Below are positions 51,096 to 59,146 of a stretch of 64,000 nt of DNA, in pieces (positions within the stretch are counted from its first letter, which is position 1; every line of letters starts with the position of its first letter). The notes beneath the pieces are model-generated. The model searched no databases, was not told where the DNA came from, and was given only the letters and a program-made list of their open reading frames with translations. A program made the position numbers and the translations under genes. Source of the stretch: Verrucomicrobiaceae bacterium E54. Lineage in GTDB: Bacteria > Verrucomicrobiota > Verrucomicrobiia > Verrucomicrobiales > Akkermansiaceae. The stretch covers positions 1 through 64,000 of the forward strand of contig JAKZES010000015.1 in the NCBI GenBank assembly GCA_022548915.1, in the 5' to 3' direction.

Positions 51096-52268
51096 TTAGG
51101 ATTTTCCGGTCCTTTGGCAAGCTGCCGCTGCCTCGTCACGCGCCCAGTGATCCGCCGCGATCACCGACTCGAGCGATCCTGCATCCCGGACCTCGTGGGC
51201 GTCCATCGTCCCGCCCACAACCTTCCAGATATCGGTGAAGCCGATCCTCCGCTCGACGAAGGCATCGACCGCCACCTCGTTCGCCGCATTGAAGACCGCC
51301 GGCAGGGTGCCGCCGGCCAGTCCCGCCCGCCGCGCCAGGCCCAAGGCCGGAAAGTCGTCATGCCGCGGGGCCTCGAAGTCCAGCTTCGCGAGTCCGGCGA
51401 AGTCCAAGGGCTTGAGGCCGCCCTGCACCCGATCCGGCCAGGTCAGTGCATACTGGATGGGAAAACACATGTCGGTGCGGCTCAGCTGAGCGAGCACCGA
51501 GCCGTCGACGAACTCGACCATCGAATGGATGATACTCTGCGGGTGAACCACCACGTCGATCCGGTCCATGCCGATGCCGAACAGCCAACGGGCCTCGACC
51601 ATTTCGAGCCCCTTGTTGAACAGCGTGGCTGAATCGATGGTGATCTTGCGGCCCATGTCCCAGGTCGGATGCTTGAGCGCCTGCTCCACAGAGACCGACG
51701 CGAGTTCCGCCGATGGCGTCTGCCGGAAGGGTCCGCCCGAGGCGGTGAGGATGAGCCTTGAGACCTCCTTGGCCCCACCGCGGTGTCCGTCGAGACACTG
51801 GAAAATCGCGTTGTGCTCGCTGTCGACCGGCAGGATGGACACGCCGTGCTTCTCCGCCGCAGCGGTGACCACCTCACCCGCCATCACCAGGATCTCCTTC
51901 GAGGCCACCGCCAAATCCTTGCCGGCCTCGATCGCGGCGAGGGCCGGGTGCAGGCCACCGGTCCCGACGATCGCCACCAGAACCACGTCGGCCTCGGCCA
52001 GGGTTGCGAGTTCCACGAGTCCTTCGGCACCCACATGCACGGTGACATCGGCGGGCAGTAGACTCCGGAGTTCCGCTTCCTTGGCGGGATCGGCGATCGC
52101 CACGTGGCGCGCTCCCGTCTCCCTCGCCTGCTCGGCCAGACGGCCGACATTCGAGTGGGCCGCCAGCCCCACCAGTTCGATCCGCTCCGGAAGCTGACGG
52201 GCGACCTCCAGGGTCGAACATCCGATCGACCCGGTCGCCCCGAGCAGCACCACCCGCTTGCGCTTCAT
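51096..52268 (-). CDS. dxr: 1-deoxy-D-xylulose-5-phosphate reductoisomerase
   Basis: A 390-residue enzyme catalysing the second MEP-pathway step, DXP to MEP. Seen: NADPH-binding VVLLGATGSIGCSTLEVARQ near the N-terminus, SKEILVMAG, LPVDSEHNAIFQCL (metal-binding Asp/Glu), LTASGGPFR, MGRKITIDSATLFNKGLE and VVVHPQSIIHSMVEF. ATGA overlap with cdsA (52265-52268), the classic cdsA-dxr pairing of envelope/isoprenoid genes. The following gene is a PEP-CTERM protease rather than rseP. It shows that the MEP pathway supplies general isoprenoids here. Confidence 0.97.
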   Translation of the reverse strand: MKRKRVVLLGATGSIGCSTLEVARQLPERIELVGLAAHSNVGRLAEQARETGARHVAIADPAKEAELRSLLPADVTVHVGAEGLVELATLAEADVVLVAIVGTGGLHPALAAIEAGKDLAVASKEILVMAGEVVTAAAEKHGVSILPVDSEHNAIFQCLDGHRGGAKEVSRLILTASGGPFRQTPSAELASVSVEQALKHPTWDMGRKITIDSATLFNKGLEMVEARWLFGIGMDRIDVVVHPQSIIHSMVEFVDGSVLAQLSRTDMCFPIQYALTWPDRVQGGLKPLDFAGLAKLDFEAPRHDDFPALGLARRAGLAGGTLPAVFNAANEVAVDAFVERRIGFTDIWKVVGGTMDAHEVRDAGSLESVIAADHWARDEAAAACQRTGKS

Positions 52269-53170
52269 CCCGTCACCCATGTCACGTAGAAGTAGAGAAG
52301 CGGAAGCGTGAAGCACATCGAGTCGATCAGGTCGAGCGCCCCGCCGATGCCCGGCAACACCTGTCCGGAATCCTTCACGGAGAGGCTGCGCTTCAAGACG
52401 CTCTCGGCCAGGTCGCCCACCACCGCCACCAGCGCCAGCGCGATGCTCAGCCCGATCACCAGCCCCCAGCCACCCAGCACGTGGAGGCCGGCCGAGAAGT
52501 TCGGCATGTCGTCTTGGAACAAGGCATAGAGTCCGCATCCGGCGAGCAGGGCGAAGGCAATCGCCCCACCAAATCCCTGCCAGGTTTTCCCGGGACTGAT
52601 GTGGGGACACATCTTGTGGCGGCCGATGGCCGATCCCACGATGTAGGCGCCCATGTCGGTGAACTTTGTCACCGCGATCCCCCACAGCAGGAGCATCGCC
52701 CCGGGAACCTCGCCCGGTCCGGGAACCGCGAAGACCACCCGGGCACCGAAATTGAAGAAGAAGGCGATGTAGAGGAAACCCAACACGCTCATCGCCACGC
52801 CGGTGATCGAACCCAGCCCCTCGACGGGTCGCCGCAACTGGAGGACAAAGGCACCCGCTAGCGAGGCAAAGATCGCCAAACCATCGAACCACACCGGCAC
52901 ACCGTCGCCCAGGAGGAAGGCGTAGAGACCGACCGAGTAGGCGATGGTCAGCAGCAGCGTGTAGCCGGGGAAGCCCTTCACGCCGCCATCCTTGAGCATC
53001 CGGAAATACTCGATGGTCGCCAGAACCACCAGCAGCCCGATCAGCGCCACGTAGGCCCAACCGATCCGGCTGACGAACGCCAGCGTCACCACCGCCCAGA
53101 GTCCGAGCGTGCTGGAGGTGCGCTTGACGAAGGTCAGGGCCTTCGAGTCTTTGGCGGGAACTGAGGTCAT
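52265..53170 (-). CDS. cdsA: Phosphatidate cytidylyltransferase
   Basis: A 301-residue membrane enzyme that makes CDP-diacylglycerol from phosphatidate and CTP. About eight membrane segments. The signature is near the C-terminus: ESVLKRSLSVKDSGQVLPGI then GGALDLIDSM, matching S-x-x-K-R-x4-KD-x6-PGxGGxxDRxD with D/L-I-D at the end. MCPHISPGKTWQGFGG is another conserved block. Coupled to dxr. Start at ATG 53170. Confidence 0.94.
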   Translation of the reverse strand: MTSVPAKDSKALTFVKRTSSTLGLWAVVTLAFVSRIGWAYVALIGLLVVLATIEYFRMLKDGGVKGFPGYTLLLTIAYSVGLYAFLLGDGVPVWFDGLAIFASLAGAFVLQLRRPVEGLGSITGVAMSVLGFLYIAFFFNFGARVVFAVPGPGEVPGAMLLLWGIAVTKFTDMGAYIVGSAIGRHKMCPHISPGKTWQGFGGAIAFALLAGCGLYALFQDDMPNFSAGLHVLGGWGLVIGLSIALALVAVVGDLAESVLKRSLSVKDSGQVLPGIGGALDLIDSMCFTLPLLYFYVTWVTG

Positions 53171-53320
53171 CGCGCTGAGGTGCGGGCATCCAATCGGCCC
53201 GCGTCCCCGCTGGCAAATCATTCCGCCGCGCATTCCGCCGCGCAACCTTTTGCGAAGCGCCGGGTTTCATGATGCAGATTCGGGATTCTCCGTTTCCCAA
53301 AACATCCAGACAACAACGAC

Positions 53321-53854
53321 ATGAAATACGCAATCACCACCACACTGGCCCTGGCATTGGCAGGGTCCCTTGCCGCCGCCCCCCGCGACGGAGACGGCGC
53401 CAAGCCGGAACGCGAACGCCGGGGTCCGCCACCGGAGATCGTCGAGAAGTTCGACAAGGACGGCGACGGCAAGCTCAACGAGGAAGAACGCAAGGCCGCG
53501 ATGCAGGCCCGCCGCGAACGGGCCGGCCAAATGCGCGAGAAAATGCTCGAGAAGTTCGACACCAACGGCGACGGCAAGCTCGATGAAGGCGAGCGCGAAG
53601 CGATGCGCGAGGCCATGAAGGCCAAGCGCGAGGAGATGCTCAGGAAATACGATGCCGACGGCGACGGACGCCTCAGCCCCGAGGAACGCAAGGCGGCGAT
53701 CGACGCGGGTGAGAAGATCCCGCCGCGCCCGATGCGCCGGCCCGGCGCCCGCGATGGCAAGGGCAAGGGCGCTCCCGGTCCCGGTGGCCCCGGTCGCGGC
53801 AAGGGTGGCCCCGGTCCGCAAGGCCGGCCGGGTCCCGGCGGTCCCGACGCCTGA
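53321..53854 (+). CDS. Exported protein with three EF-hand loops
   Basis: A 177-residue protein: signal peptide MKYAITTTLALALAGSLAAA, then three 12-residue calcium loops, DKDGDGKLNEEE, DTNGDGKLDEGE and DADGDGRLSPEE, separated by Glu/Lys/Arg-rich helices, and a Gly/Pro-rich tail (about 135-177). It is a larger relative in style of the EF-hand protein at 44.5 kb. Function unknown; calcium buffering or matrix binding is inferred. A hairpin terminator follows. Confidence 0.9.
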   Translation: MKYAITTTLALALAGSLAAAPRDGDGAKPERERRGPPPEIVEKFDKDGDGKLNEEERKAAMQARRERAGQMREKMLEKFDTNGDGKLDEGEREAMREAMKAKREEMLRKYDADGDGRLSPEERKAAIDAGEKIPPRPMRRPGARDGKGKGAPGPGGPGRGKGGPGPQGRPGPGGPDA

Positions 53855-53875
53855 GTCCACCGCTCTTCATTCCCT

Positions 53876-53899
53876 GGCCCGGAGGTTCGCCTCCGGGCC
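53876..53899 (+). terminator. Rho-independent terminator after the EF-hand gene
   Basis: GGCCCGGAGG-TTCG-CCTCCGGGCC: a perfect 10-bp stem with a TTCG loop, followed by GTTTCTCGTT. It lies 22 bases after the EF-hand stop and 10 before the end of the convergent GTPase gene. Confidence 0.8.
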
Positions 53900-53908
53900 G
53901 TTTCTCGT

Positions 53909-55621
53909 TCACGGCTGATGGTCCTGCTCGATGGACCTCAACTCGAGGTGCAGCCGGTCCCACTGGTCCTGGCGGGGTTTCAAGGTCTCCTGACGGTCGG
54001 CAAGCTGGCGGCGCACGCCGATGAGACCGTTCGCGTATTCATCGAAGAGTGCCCGGACCGCCTCGCCGTAATCCTCCCGCATCGCCGTTTCGAAACGCCC
54101 GACCGAATCCCGCAGGCGCTCGCGGGTCTGACCCACGATCCGAATCCGGCTGACCCAGGCCGAGAGAAGAAGCACCCCACCCATGCCCGCCGCCGCGAAG
54201 GCCAGCGGCCACGCCCAGCGGTCAATGCCCAGCGCCCCGCACGCACCCGCCGCCGTCGTCAGCAGCAGCACCATCGCCAGCAGGAACCGGAGACGTCGAT
54301 TGCGGGCCCTCAGGGGAGAATCCAGACAGGCCCGCACCCGGAGCTGCCCCAGCACCCCGGGAACCGCCCTCGCGACGTTCGCCACGAAGCGACCGGTGCT
54401 CGCTTCGCGCCCGTCGCCATGGATGGCCGCGGTGCCCGGATCCAGCCCCATCCGCTCGATCACCCGCGGACGGACGTCGTTCCAGTGGCCCTCGCACTCC
54501 TCGAGCAGCCGCTCCGCATCCACGGCGGCAAAGTCCCGGATCGCTTCGCCCAATCCATCCGCCAACCGCGCCTCGATCCGCGCCGGCGAGGCGTCGCCAA
54601 CGAACAAGCGCCACAGCGTCGGACCCACGCCCAGCATCCGGCCGAGTGCCCGGGAAAGACGCGCCACCTCGTTCTCGTAGCGCCCACGCGCTCCGGCCAG
54701 CGTCTTCGGCGAGTTCTCAAGCACCAGGTCCCTGAGCTGCCTGGCCTCGCGCTCCAGGCCCGCCAGAAACCAGCCGTCGTCATCCATCGACCGCCTCTGG
54801 CGATCGAGCGCCGACTCGATGTCGCGCAGGCGGTCCCCCGCCTCCTGCATCGTCCGGTCGATCAGGTAGCGACGCGACGGGGACTCGCAGACCGTCGCCG
54901 TGAGAAACTCCTCGAAGGCCCCGAAGCGGCTCGCCGACCACGACTTGCGGGCCTCGCGCGGGTCCAGCTTCGCCTCCAGCGCCAGACCGGCGGCCACCGC
55001 CACGATCGGCAACTCGCGACCGACCTTCTTCAGGCACAGGTCGCGCATGTGCCCCTCGATCACCCGGAGATCCTCCGGCGACTTCTGGTCGGACTGCTGG
55101 ACCACCAGCGCGGTGCGCTCCAGCGCCTCGTCGCCCAGCGCCGAAACGAGATCCCAGGTTGCGGCCGTCCAGGTGTTCCCGGAGGGAAACACCACCAGCA
55201 GCAGGTCCGCCTTCTCGAAACGGGGGATGTCCGCAAAAACCCCGTCCCTCCACCCCGAATTGGTGCCCGGCGTATCGATCAACTCGAAGCGCCTGAGCAA
55301 ATCCAGCGGCCGGCCGAGGATCTGCCAGCCGTTTCTTTCGGTCGCCCGCTCGGAAGACGCGTGGCGGTAGAGCGTGGTCCGCTGCGTCGTCGGCAGCGGC
55401 CCCGCCGGGCAGAGTTCCGCGCCGACCAGGGCGTTGAGCAGGGTCGACTTTCCGGCATTGATCTCGCCGAGCACCACCAGGCGGATCGGCCGGGCGAGTT
55501 TTTCCCTCGCGCTGCCGGACTCGTCGGGCCATTCGACGCCGCTCGACGCCGCCAGGTCCCGGATCCGGGAAAAGCAGCCCAACAAGCGATCCCGTGCAGC
55601 GAAATGACGCTCGCCGACCAT
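53909..55621 (-). CDS. Dynamin-like GTPase
   Basis: A 570-residue protein with an N-terminal GTPase domain: P-loop GEINAGKST (52-60), switch I in PLPTTQRTTLY, G3 ELIDTPGTNSGW and a VVQQSDQKS block (near G4). A long helical stalk/middle region (about 255-440) follows, then two membrane-associated hydrophobic segments (about 440-495) and a helical C-terminal GED-like part. It belongs to the bacterial dynamin-like family, which bends or fuses membranes. A partner DLP gene is not adjacent. Confidence 0.88.
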   Translation of the reverse strand: MVGERHFAARDRLLGCFSRIRDLAASSGVEWPDESGSAREKLARPIRLVVLGEINAGKSTLLNALVGAELCPAGPLPTTQRTTLYRHASSERATERNGWQILGRPLDLLRRFELIDTPGTNSGWRDGVFADIPRFEKADLLLVVFPSGNTWTAATWDLVSALGDEALERTALVVQQSDQKSPEDLRVIEGHMRDLCLKKVGRELPIVAVAAGLALEAKLDPREARKSWSASRFGAFEEFLTATVCESPSRRYLIDRTMQEAGDRLRDIESALDRQRRSMDDDGWFLAGLEREARQLRDLVLENSPKTLAGARGRYENEVARLSRALGRMLGVGPTLWRLFVGDASPARIEARLADGLGEAIRDFAAVDAERLLEECEGHWNDVRPRVIERMGLDPGTAAIHGDGREASTGRFVANVARAVPGVLGQLRVRACLDSPLRARNRRLRFLLAMVLLLTTAAGACGALGIDRWAWPLAFAAAGMGGVLLLSAWVSRIRIVGQTRERLRDSVGRFETAMREDYGEAVRALFDEYANGLIGVRRQLADRQETLKPRQDQWDRLHLELRSIEQDHQP

Positions 55622-55640
55622 TGGAGCCGCCCTCGGTCCC

Positions 55641-56519
55641 TCAGGGGTTGGACGGGGTCACCGAAGCCTGCGCCGGCGCTTCCTCCTTCGGCTTCATCGC
55701 CAGAAGCTGGGACACGGTCACGAACTTGTAGCCCTTTTTCAGCAGGCCATCGAGCGTGGCCGGCATCGCATCCACCGTCGGCGCATGCAGGTCGTGGGCG
55801 AGGATGATCGCACCGGGTGTCGCGCCGGAAAGAATGCGCGAGGTCACCACCGAAGGCCCGGGGCGCTGCCAGTCGCGCGGGTCCACCGACCACATGATGG
55901 TCGGATAATTGAACTCGGAGTGGATCCAGGTCCGCTGGCGCTGGAGCAGGGCCCCGTACGGCGGGCGCAGCGTGCGCGGCTGGACTCCCGTCGCCTTGGC
56001 GATCGAGGCCCGGCACTTCATCAACTCGTTGCGCACCGAGTCATCCCCCATCTTGGTGAGGTTGCCGTGCGTGTAGGTGTGGTTCCCGATCTCATGGCCT
56101 TCGGCCACGATGCGGCGGGTGATTTCCGGATACATGTCGACGTTCCGGCCGATCACATAGAAGGTCGCCTTGATGTTGCGGTCGCGCAGCATGTCGAGCA
56201 GCCGCGGCGTGTTGCTCGGATGCGGCCCGTCATCAAAGGTCATCGCCACGAAGGGCTGCGAAACCGACACCCGTGAGAAGGTCACGCCGGCATCCTTGCC
56301 GAAGCTCGACGAAAGCGACATGTCCGGATTGCGCGGCACCGGCCCCCTCGTGCTCGGGGCCCGGTAGGCATTGTTGGCCTGGCTCTTGACCGGCTTCACA
56401 GCGTCGTCCGCCAGATTCTTGTCGGCATTCTTGCAGCTTCCCAGCGACATGCCGAGGAGGGTGAAACAGAGGGCGTGGAGGGCGACTTTCATTAGCAATT
56501 GAAGCTGAGTGCGATTCAT
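55641..56519 (-). CDS. Polysaccharide deacetylase lipoprotein (NodB domain, CE4)
   Basis: A 292-residue predicted lipoprotein: signal with lipobox MSLGSC (Cys29) if started at 56519; an alternative ATG at 56492 gives a shorter but similar signal. CE4 motifs are VAMTFDDGPHPS (Asp96-Asp97), HEIGNHTYTHGNLT (metal His-x3-His), TLRPPYGA and a C-terminal AIILAHDLHA. It would deacetylate peptidoglycan or another N-acetylated polysaccharide in the envelope. No Shine-Dalgarno sequence resolves the start. Confidence 0.92.
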   Translation of the reverse strand: MNRTQLQLLMKVALHALCFTLLGMSLGSCKNADKNLADDAVKPVKSQANNAYRAPSTRGPVPRNPDMSLSSSFGKDAGVTFSRVSVSQPFVAMTFDDGPHPSNTPRLLDMLRDRNIKATFYVIGRNVDMYPEITRRIVAEGHEIGNHTYTHGNLTKMGDDSVRNELMKCRASIAKATGVQPRTLRPPYGALLQRQRTWIHSEFNYPTIMWSVDPRDWQRPGPSVVTSRILSGATPGAIILAHDLHAPTVDAMPATLDGLLKKGYKFVTVSQLLAMKPKEEAPAQASVTPSNP

Positions 56520-56580
56520 CAGATGGGTGGACTATGCCGGACGGATCCGAAATGTCACGTCCGCATTTCTTGCTTTATTG

Positions 56581-57441
56581 TCATCCGAATCTCTGAAGCA
56601 GCGGCCACAGGCTGCGGACGGTTTTTTCAGGCCAGCGGGCCTTTTCCGTCATGATCGCACCGTCCAAGGCACGGTGCTCGGGCCAGTCAGGGGTCTCCGG
56701 CACCAGGGGAATCGCCCGTGCCAGCACGCTTTTCGCGAGGCTCACGTTCGCCTGGAGATGACTCATGACCGACCCGGCACTCACCGCCTCCTCCTCGATT
56801 TTCCAGCAATCGTAGTCGGTGATCATCGCCATCGTCGCCGCCGCGATCTCGGCCTCGCGGGCCAGCTTGACCTCGGGAAGATTGGTCATCCCGATCACGT
56901 CGAACCCGAGCTGGCGGTTCGCCTCGCTCTCCGCGCGCGTCGAGAAGGCCGGGCCGTCCATGTTCACGTAGGTCCCGCCGTCGTGCACCTTCGCCCCCTC
57001 GGCATCGAGTGCCTGCTTGAGGATGCCACGCAGGCCGGCACTGATCGGTTCGCCGAAGGACGCGTGCGCGGCGATGCCACGGCCGAAGAAGGTGTGATGC
57101 TCGCGCCGGCTGGTGCGGTCGAAAAACTGGTCCGGCAGCAGCACGTCGCGAGGCGCGTATTCTTCACGCAGGCTTCCCACGGCCGTCACGCAGATGAGGA
57201 ACCTGACATCGAGGCTTCGCAAGGCCCACAAATTCGCACGATGATTGATCTCATGAGGCAGCAAGCGATGACCCCGACCGTGCCGCGGCAGGAACCACGC
57301 CTGACGGCCCGCCAGCTCGCCGCCCACCAGCACGTCCGACGGTTCACCGAAAGGCGTCTCGACGCGGCGTTCCTCCGACTTCTCGAAGCCTTCGATTTCA
57401 TAAAGCCCGCTCCCTCCGATGATCCCGATCGCTGCTGACAT
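56581..57441 (-). CDS. mtnP: S-methyl-5'-thioadenosine phosphorylase (or related purine nucleoside phosphorylase)
   Basis: A 286-residue cytoplasmic enzyme that splits MTA with phosphate during methionine salvage. Family blocks: IIGGSGLYEIEGFEKSEERR, TPFGEPSD, FLPRHGRGHRLLPHEINHRA, VTAVGSLREEYAPRD, YVNMDGPAFSTRAESE and a C-terminal MTEKARWP. The MTAP-type NMDGPAFSTRAE with a downstream Asp (DYDCW) favours MTA over adenosine or guanosine. Its start codon overlaps that of the divergent gene (CATG at 57439-57442). Confidence 0.93.
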   Translation of the reverse strand: MSAAIGIIGGSGLYEIEGFEKSEERRVETPFGEPSDVLVGGELAGRQAWFLPRHGRGHRLLPHEINHRANLWALRSLDVRFLICVTAVGSLREEYAPRDVLLPDQFFDRTSRREHHTFFGRGIAAHASFGEPISAGLRGILKQALDAEGAKVHDGGTYVNMDGPAFSTRAESEANRQLGFDVIGMTNLPEVKLAREAEIAAATMAMITDYDCWKIEEEAVSAGSVMSHLQANVSLAKSVLARAIPLVPETPDWPEHRALDGAIMTEKARWPEKTVRSLWPLLQRFG

Positions 57442-58318
57442 GCCCGAAGCCCTAGCCAAGCCCTCCCGCCCCGTCGAGTCCTCAAACGGACCGCGAGCTT
57501 TGGCTCGCCGAACCGCTTCAACAGCTGGCCCGACCACTTCACCGCCTCAACACCTGCCGCTCGTTCTCGCCCTCCTCTCGACCCTTCTCATTCCCTCCTG
57601 CCGTGGCCAGGATCCCTCCCGCGTGGAGGACTCCGTCGACAGCTCACTGCCCGGCCCCGAGCGCGCCGCGGCAGCCGCCGCACGGGTCAAACCCCTGCTC
57701 GCCCCCGCCCTGGCGAAGCACGGGCTGGCCGTCGGCGACCCGGTCTTCCTTCGCGCCTTCAAGGAGGAAAAGGAGCTCGAAGTCTGGATGCAGCCGGACG
57801 GTGCCGACAGGTTCGTCCTCTTCCGCACCTACCCCATCGCCGCCACTTCGGGAAAACCCGGACCCAAGCTCGCCGAGGGCGACCGGCAGGTTCCCGAGGG
57901 ATTCTACTATTTCTCCCGTAGGGGGCTGAAATCCGACTCGCGCTTCCACCTGGCGATGAACATCGGATACCCGAACACCTACGACCGCCACCACGGCCGC
58001 ACCGGCTCCTTCATCATGATCCACGGCAACCGCGTGTCGATCGGCTGCCTGGCCATGACCGACCCCGGGATCGAGGAAATCTACACCCTCTGCGATGCCG
58101 CGCTCGCCGGAGGACAGCGCTTCATCCGCGTGCACCTCTTCCCCTTCCGCATGACCGACGCCCGGATGAAGGAGGCCTCATCCAACCACCGCTGGATCGA
58201 ATTCTGGAGAAACCTCAAGGAAGGGCACGACCATTTTGAGCAAGCCCGCGTGCCGCCCGACACCGTGGTCGAGGGCGGACGCTATGGGTTCAGGGGCGCG
58301 GACGCCTCACTCGATTGA
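57440..58318 (+). CDS. L,D-transpeptidase-like (YkuD fold) lipoprotein
   Basis: A 292-residue frame with a lipobox, LLIPSC, and a YkuD-type catalytic motif HGNRVSIGCLAM (His-Gly-n3-Ser-n-Gly-Cys) near residue 195. Other features: FYYFSRRGLKSDSRFHLAMN, a pattern shared with the YafK-like branch. It would cross-link peptidoglycan or hydrolyse such links (YafK-type proteins detach Lpp). The ATG at 57440 overlaps the divergent gene's ATG and leaves no room for two promoters; an in-frame TTG at 57500 would start LARRTASTAG and put the lipobox about 33 residues in, so the true start is uncertain. Confidence 0.83.
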   Translation: MPEALAKPSRPVESSNGPRALARRTASTAGPTTSPPQHLPLVLALLSTLLIPSCRGQDPSRVEDSVDSSLPGPERAAAAAARVKPLLAPALAKHGLAVGDPVFLRAFKEEKELEVWMQPDGADRFVLFRTYPIAATSGKPGPKLAEGDRQVPEGFYYFSRRGLKSDSRFHLAMNIGYPNTYDRHHGRTGSFIMIHGNRVSIGCLAMTDPGIEEIYTLCDAALAGGQRFIRVHLFPFRMTDARMKEASSNHRWIEFWRNLKEGHDHFEQARVPPDTVVEGGRYGFRGADASLD

Positions 58319-58822
58319 CCCGCCAGCGGCGTCGGGCTGATCGAAGAGCGCCTTCACGCCCGGGCGCTGGAGGACGATGATGGTGAAGATGCCAAGGATC
58401 GTTCCCAGGGGCATGTTGATGCACTGGATGCAGGCGATGACGAACACGAAGGTCCACTTCCGCCGGTGCGCCAGATTCCTCGCACAGAGGAACAGGCACA
58501 CCGCCAGGCCGAGGGCGTACAGGGCCCCCAGACCGCCGAAGAACCCATAGACCCACCCCATCATCTCGAAGACCCGCGCATCGGCCGGCGACATCCCCGA
58601 ACTGCTTCCCGCACCCGAACCGCCGGAAGTCGCGGCGACCGGAATCATCGCCCCGAAGAACACGCCGATCAGGGCGTACATTGCGGCGAAGCACGCCCCG
58701 AGGACCGCGAGCCCGGCCATCACGTAGTGGAAGATCGACAGGAGTCGAAGGTGCTCCGCGTCCTGGATGGACTGCGGGGTCGGCATCGGCGCGGGCATCT
58801 GAGGCGGGGGCTGGGCCTGCAT
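58307..58822 (-). CDS. Small membrane protein of unknown function
   Basis: A 171-residue protein with a Pro/Gln-rich cytoplasmic start, then four likely membrane segments (about 28-55, 88-110 and 122-150, with a further loop rich in Gly/Ser about 64-80). It resembles uncharacterised DUF4870-style small membrane proteins only in general layout. Its end overlaps the end of the convergent transpeptidase gene by 12 bases. Confidence 0.7.
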   Translation of the reverse strand: MQAQPPPQMPAPMPTPQSIQDAEHLRLLSIFHYVMAGLAVLGACFAAMYALIGVFFGAMIPVAATSGGSGAGSSSGMSPADARVFEMMGWVYGFFGGLGALYALGLAVCLFLCARNLAHRRKWTFVFVIACIQCINMPLGTILGIFTIIVLQRPGVKALFDQPDAAGGSIE

Positions 58823-58903
58823 GGGAGTAAGTTCATCAGATCAAGCTCCCCGCCTCCAGTCTTGTCTCGGCCCGGAATCGAAGCTACCCCTCGGCCCGCG
58901 CAA

Positions 58904-58977
58904 GCGCCCGTAGCTCAGTTGGATAGAGCACCCGCCTTCTAAGCGGATGGTCGCTGGTTCGAATCCAGCCGGGCGTG
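58904..58977 (+). tRNA. tRNA-Arg (anticodon TCT)
   Basis: A 74-base cloverleaf. Acceptor GCGCCCG pairs with CGGGCGT (one G-T pair at the end), D-arm GCTC...GAGC, anticodon stem CCCGC/GCGGA around loop CTTCTAA with anticodon TCT, T-arm GCTGG-TTCGAAT-CCAGC. The 27-43 position is C-A, a mismatch. The CCA end is not encoded. It reads Arg codons AGA/AGG. The 3' end is duplicated downstream (58962-59107). Confidence 0.93.
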
Positions 58978-59107
58978 CGTTCACAGCGTGGACAAGCGCC
59001 GTGAGCATCCCATCGCGAGCGGCGGCGAGCGCACGTCGGGATGGCGTGAGCGGAGCGAGGGCAATCCAGCCGGGCGTGCGTTCACAGCGTGGACAAGCGC
59101 CGTGAGC
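58962..59107. repeat. 45-bp direct repeat starting in the 3' end of tRNA-Arg
   Basis: The 45 bases at 58962-59006, whose first 16 are the 3' end of the tRNA, recur exactly at 59063-59107, 101 bases away. The 56-base insert between the copies is GC-rich with an ATCCC...GGGAT dyad. Duplicated tRNA 3' ends are the usual footprint of tyrosine-recombinase integration, though a simple tandem duplication is also possible. No integrase gene is nearby. Confidence 0.7.
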
Positions 59108-59146
59108 GGATCGCCCACGCCCTCGGGGTGCCCGCTCATCCTGCCC

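Noticed and set aside
53918-55807. Plus-strand frame of 629 codons opposite the dynamin-like GTPase
   Set aside because: Same reason; the minus strand has a P-loop and full GTPase motifs.
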